The notes beneath the pieces were generated by a model. The model saw nothing but the letters and a program-made list of their open reading frames with translations. It did no database searches and was not told the DNA's origin. The translations under genes and the position numbers were made by a program. Below are positions 63,729 to 64,000 of a DNA stretch of 64,000 nucleotides, in pieces. Positions within the stretch are counted from its first letter, which is position 1. Each line of letters starts with the position of its first letter. The DNA comes from Tropicimonas marinistellae (GTDB lineage Bacteria > Pseudomonadota > Alphaproteobacteria > Rhodobacterales > Rhodobacteraceae), in the NCBI RefSeq assembly GCF_001509585.1, contig NZ_LNCI01000013.1, positions 48,173 to 112,172 on the forward strand. Reading direction: 5' to 3'.

Positions 63729-64000
63729 GGCGCGATCCAACCGCCAAAAAGGACAAAGTGGTAACCCGTCACCCCGTCCCGGCGATGTCGTCTGGACCAC
63801 TTGCCTGGGATGTCGATCGTAAGATGTTGATCGCCAGCGATTTCCCGATTTCGAATGCCTGTCTGCGCTTTGGGAAATTCGGGGTCTGGCGTGTGCTATC
63901 CCGCGGTGTTTCCCATGGGCACGAGCCATGTTGGCGCTGCCGTTTCGGCACGAGCCGTGAGATATTCTGTGCAGGTGATTTTCATCTGTATTGAGAGTTA
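63729..64000. other. Gene-free end of the window
   Basis: About 270 bp after the amphi-Trp gene. A short antisense frame (63769-63951) has no ribosome site and no recognisable domain. No terminator hairpin is obvious. The base composition falls toward AT near the end, which may be an upstream region of a gene beyond the window. Confidence 0.35.

Noticed and set aside
63769..63951. A 60-residue minus-strand frame at the window end
   Set aside because: No ribosome site, no recognisable domain, and no evidence of a promoter.

Overview
The window is about 64 kb of high-GC, densely packed bacterial chromosome. Gene content points to an alphaproteobacterium of the Rhodobacteraceae (Roseobacter-type): a class I lysyl-tRNA synthetase, short HisG paired with HisZ, two tripartite TRAP transporters, a PuuE-UraD fusion, DUF1127 and DUF6165 proteins and many short-overlap operons. 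No rRNA, tRNA, CRISPR array, phage or intact insertion sequence was seen. The assignment rests on remembered family distributions, not on a database search.

Layout. 1-4.6 kb: cystathionine beta-lyase-like aminotransferase (cut by the window edge), an L,D-transpeptidase, a small conserved protein, an orphan receiver domain, CobD and a creatinase. 4.6-13.8 kb: a sugar-acid catabolic region with two divergent arms. The minus arm holds uxuA, an FMN-dependent 2-hydroxyacid dehydrogenase, a DeoR regulator and an MFS carrier. The plus arm holds a GntR regulator, TRAP dctPQM and an L-idonate 5-dehydrogenase-like enzyme. 14-33.5 kb: housekeeping genes (hisS-hisZ-hisG, slyX, class I lysS, PBP4-type DacB, nadD, ettA, carbonic anhydrase, cspA, a second L,D-transpeptidase) interleaved with a Tat-type metallo-hydrolase, a secreted cupin and a CadC-like regulator. 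A decayed marC and a lower-GC GIY-YIG gene bracketed by inverted repeats lie at 29.3-30.9 kb. 33.5-43.8 kb: lipid kinase, acyl-CoA thioesterase, PPP-type phosphatase, ParA, an SRAP protein without its catalytic cysteine, then tamA-tamB. 44-50 kb: late urate/allantoin degradation (uraH, puuE-uraD fusion, allA) beside a second TRAP transporter. 50.5-55 kb: an arsenic resistance operon (arsR-arsC fusion, GAPDH, arsJ, acr3) with a palindromic MITE-like element before acr3.

55-63.7 kb holds the most interesting block. It is a run of phosphoryl-transfer and ligase-type genes: SixA-like/Nudix fusion, CofD-like protein, Nudix hydrolase, PhoU-like/APH-like kinase, ATP-grasp enzyme, HprK-related kinase, histidine phosphatase, metallophosphoesterase and amphi-Trp protein. 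The core matches what I recall being labelled the GAK system in protein-family databases. Its biochemical function is, to my knowledge, unknown. Overlapping ORFs show that the members are co-expressed. The mix of kinases, phosphatases and Nudix enzymes around one ATP-grasp ligase suggests making and turning over a phosphorylated metabolite or modified small molecule; that role is inference.

Regulatory structure worth noting: a two-block 64-nt element with invariant 17-nt internal spacing lies about 90 nt upstream of both ettA and the carbonic anhydrase gene, and strong perfect hairpins separate dctP from dctQ in both TRAP operons.
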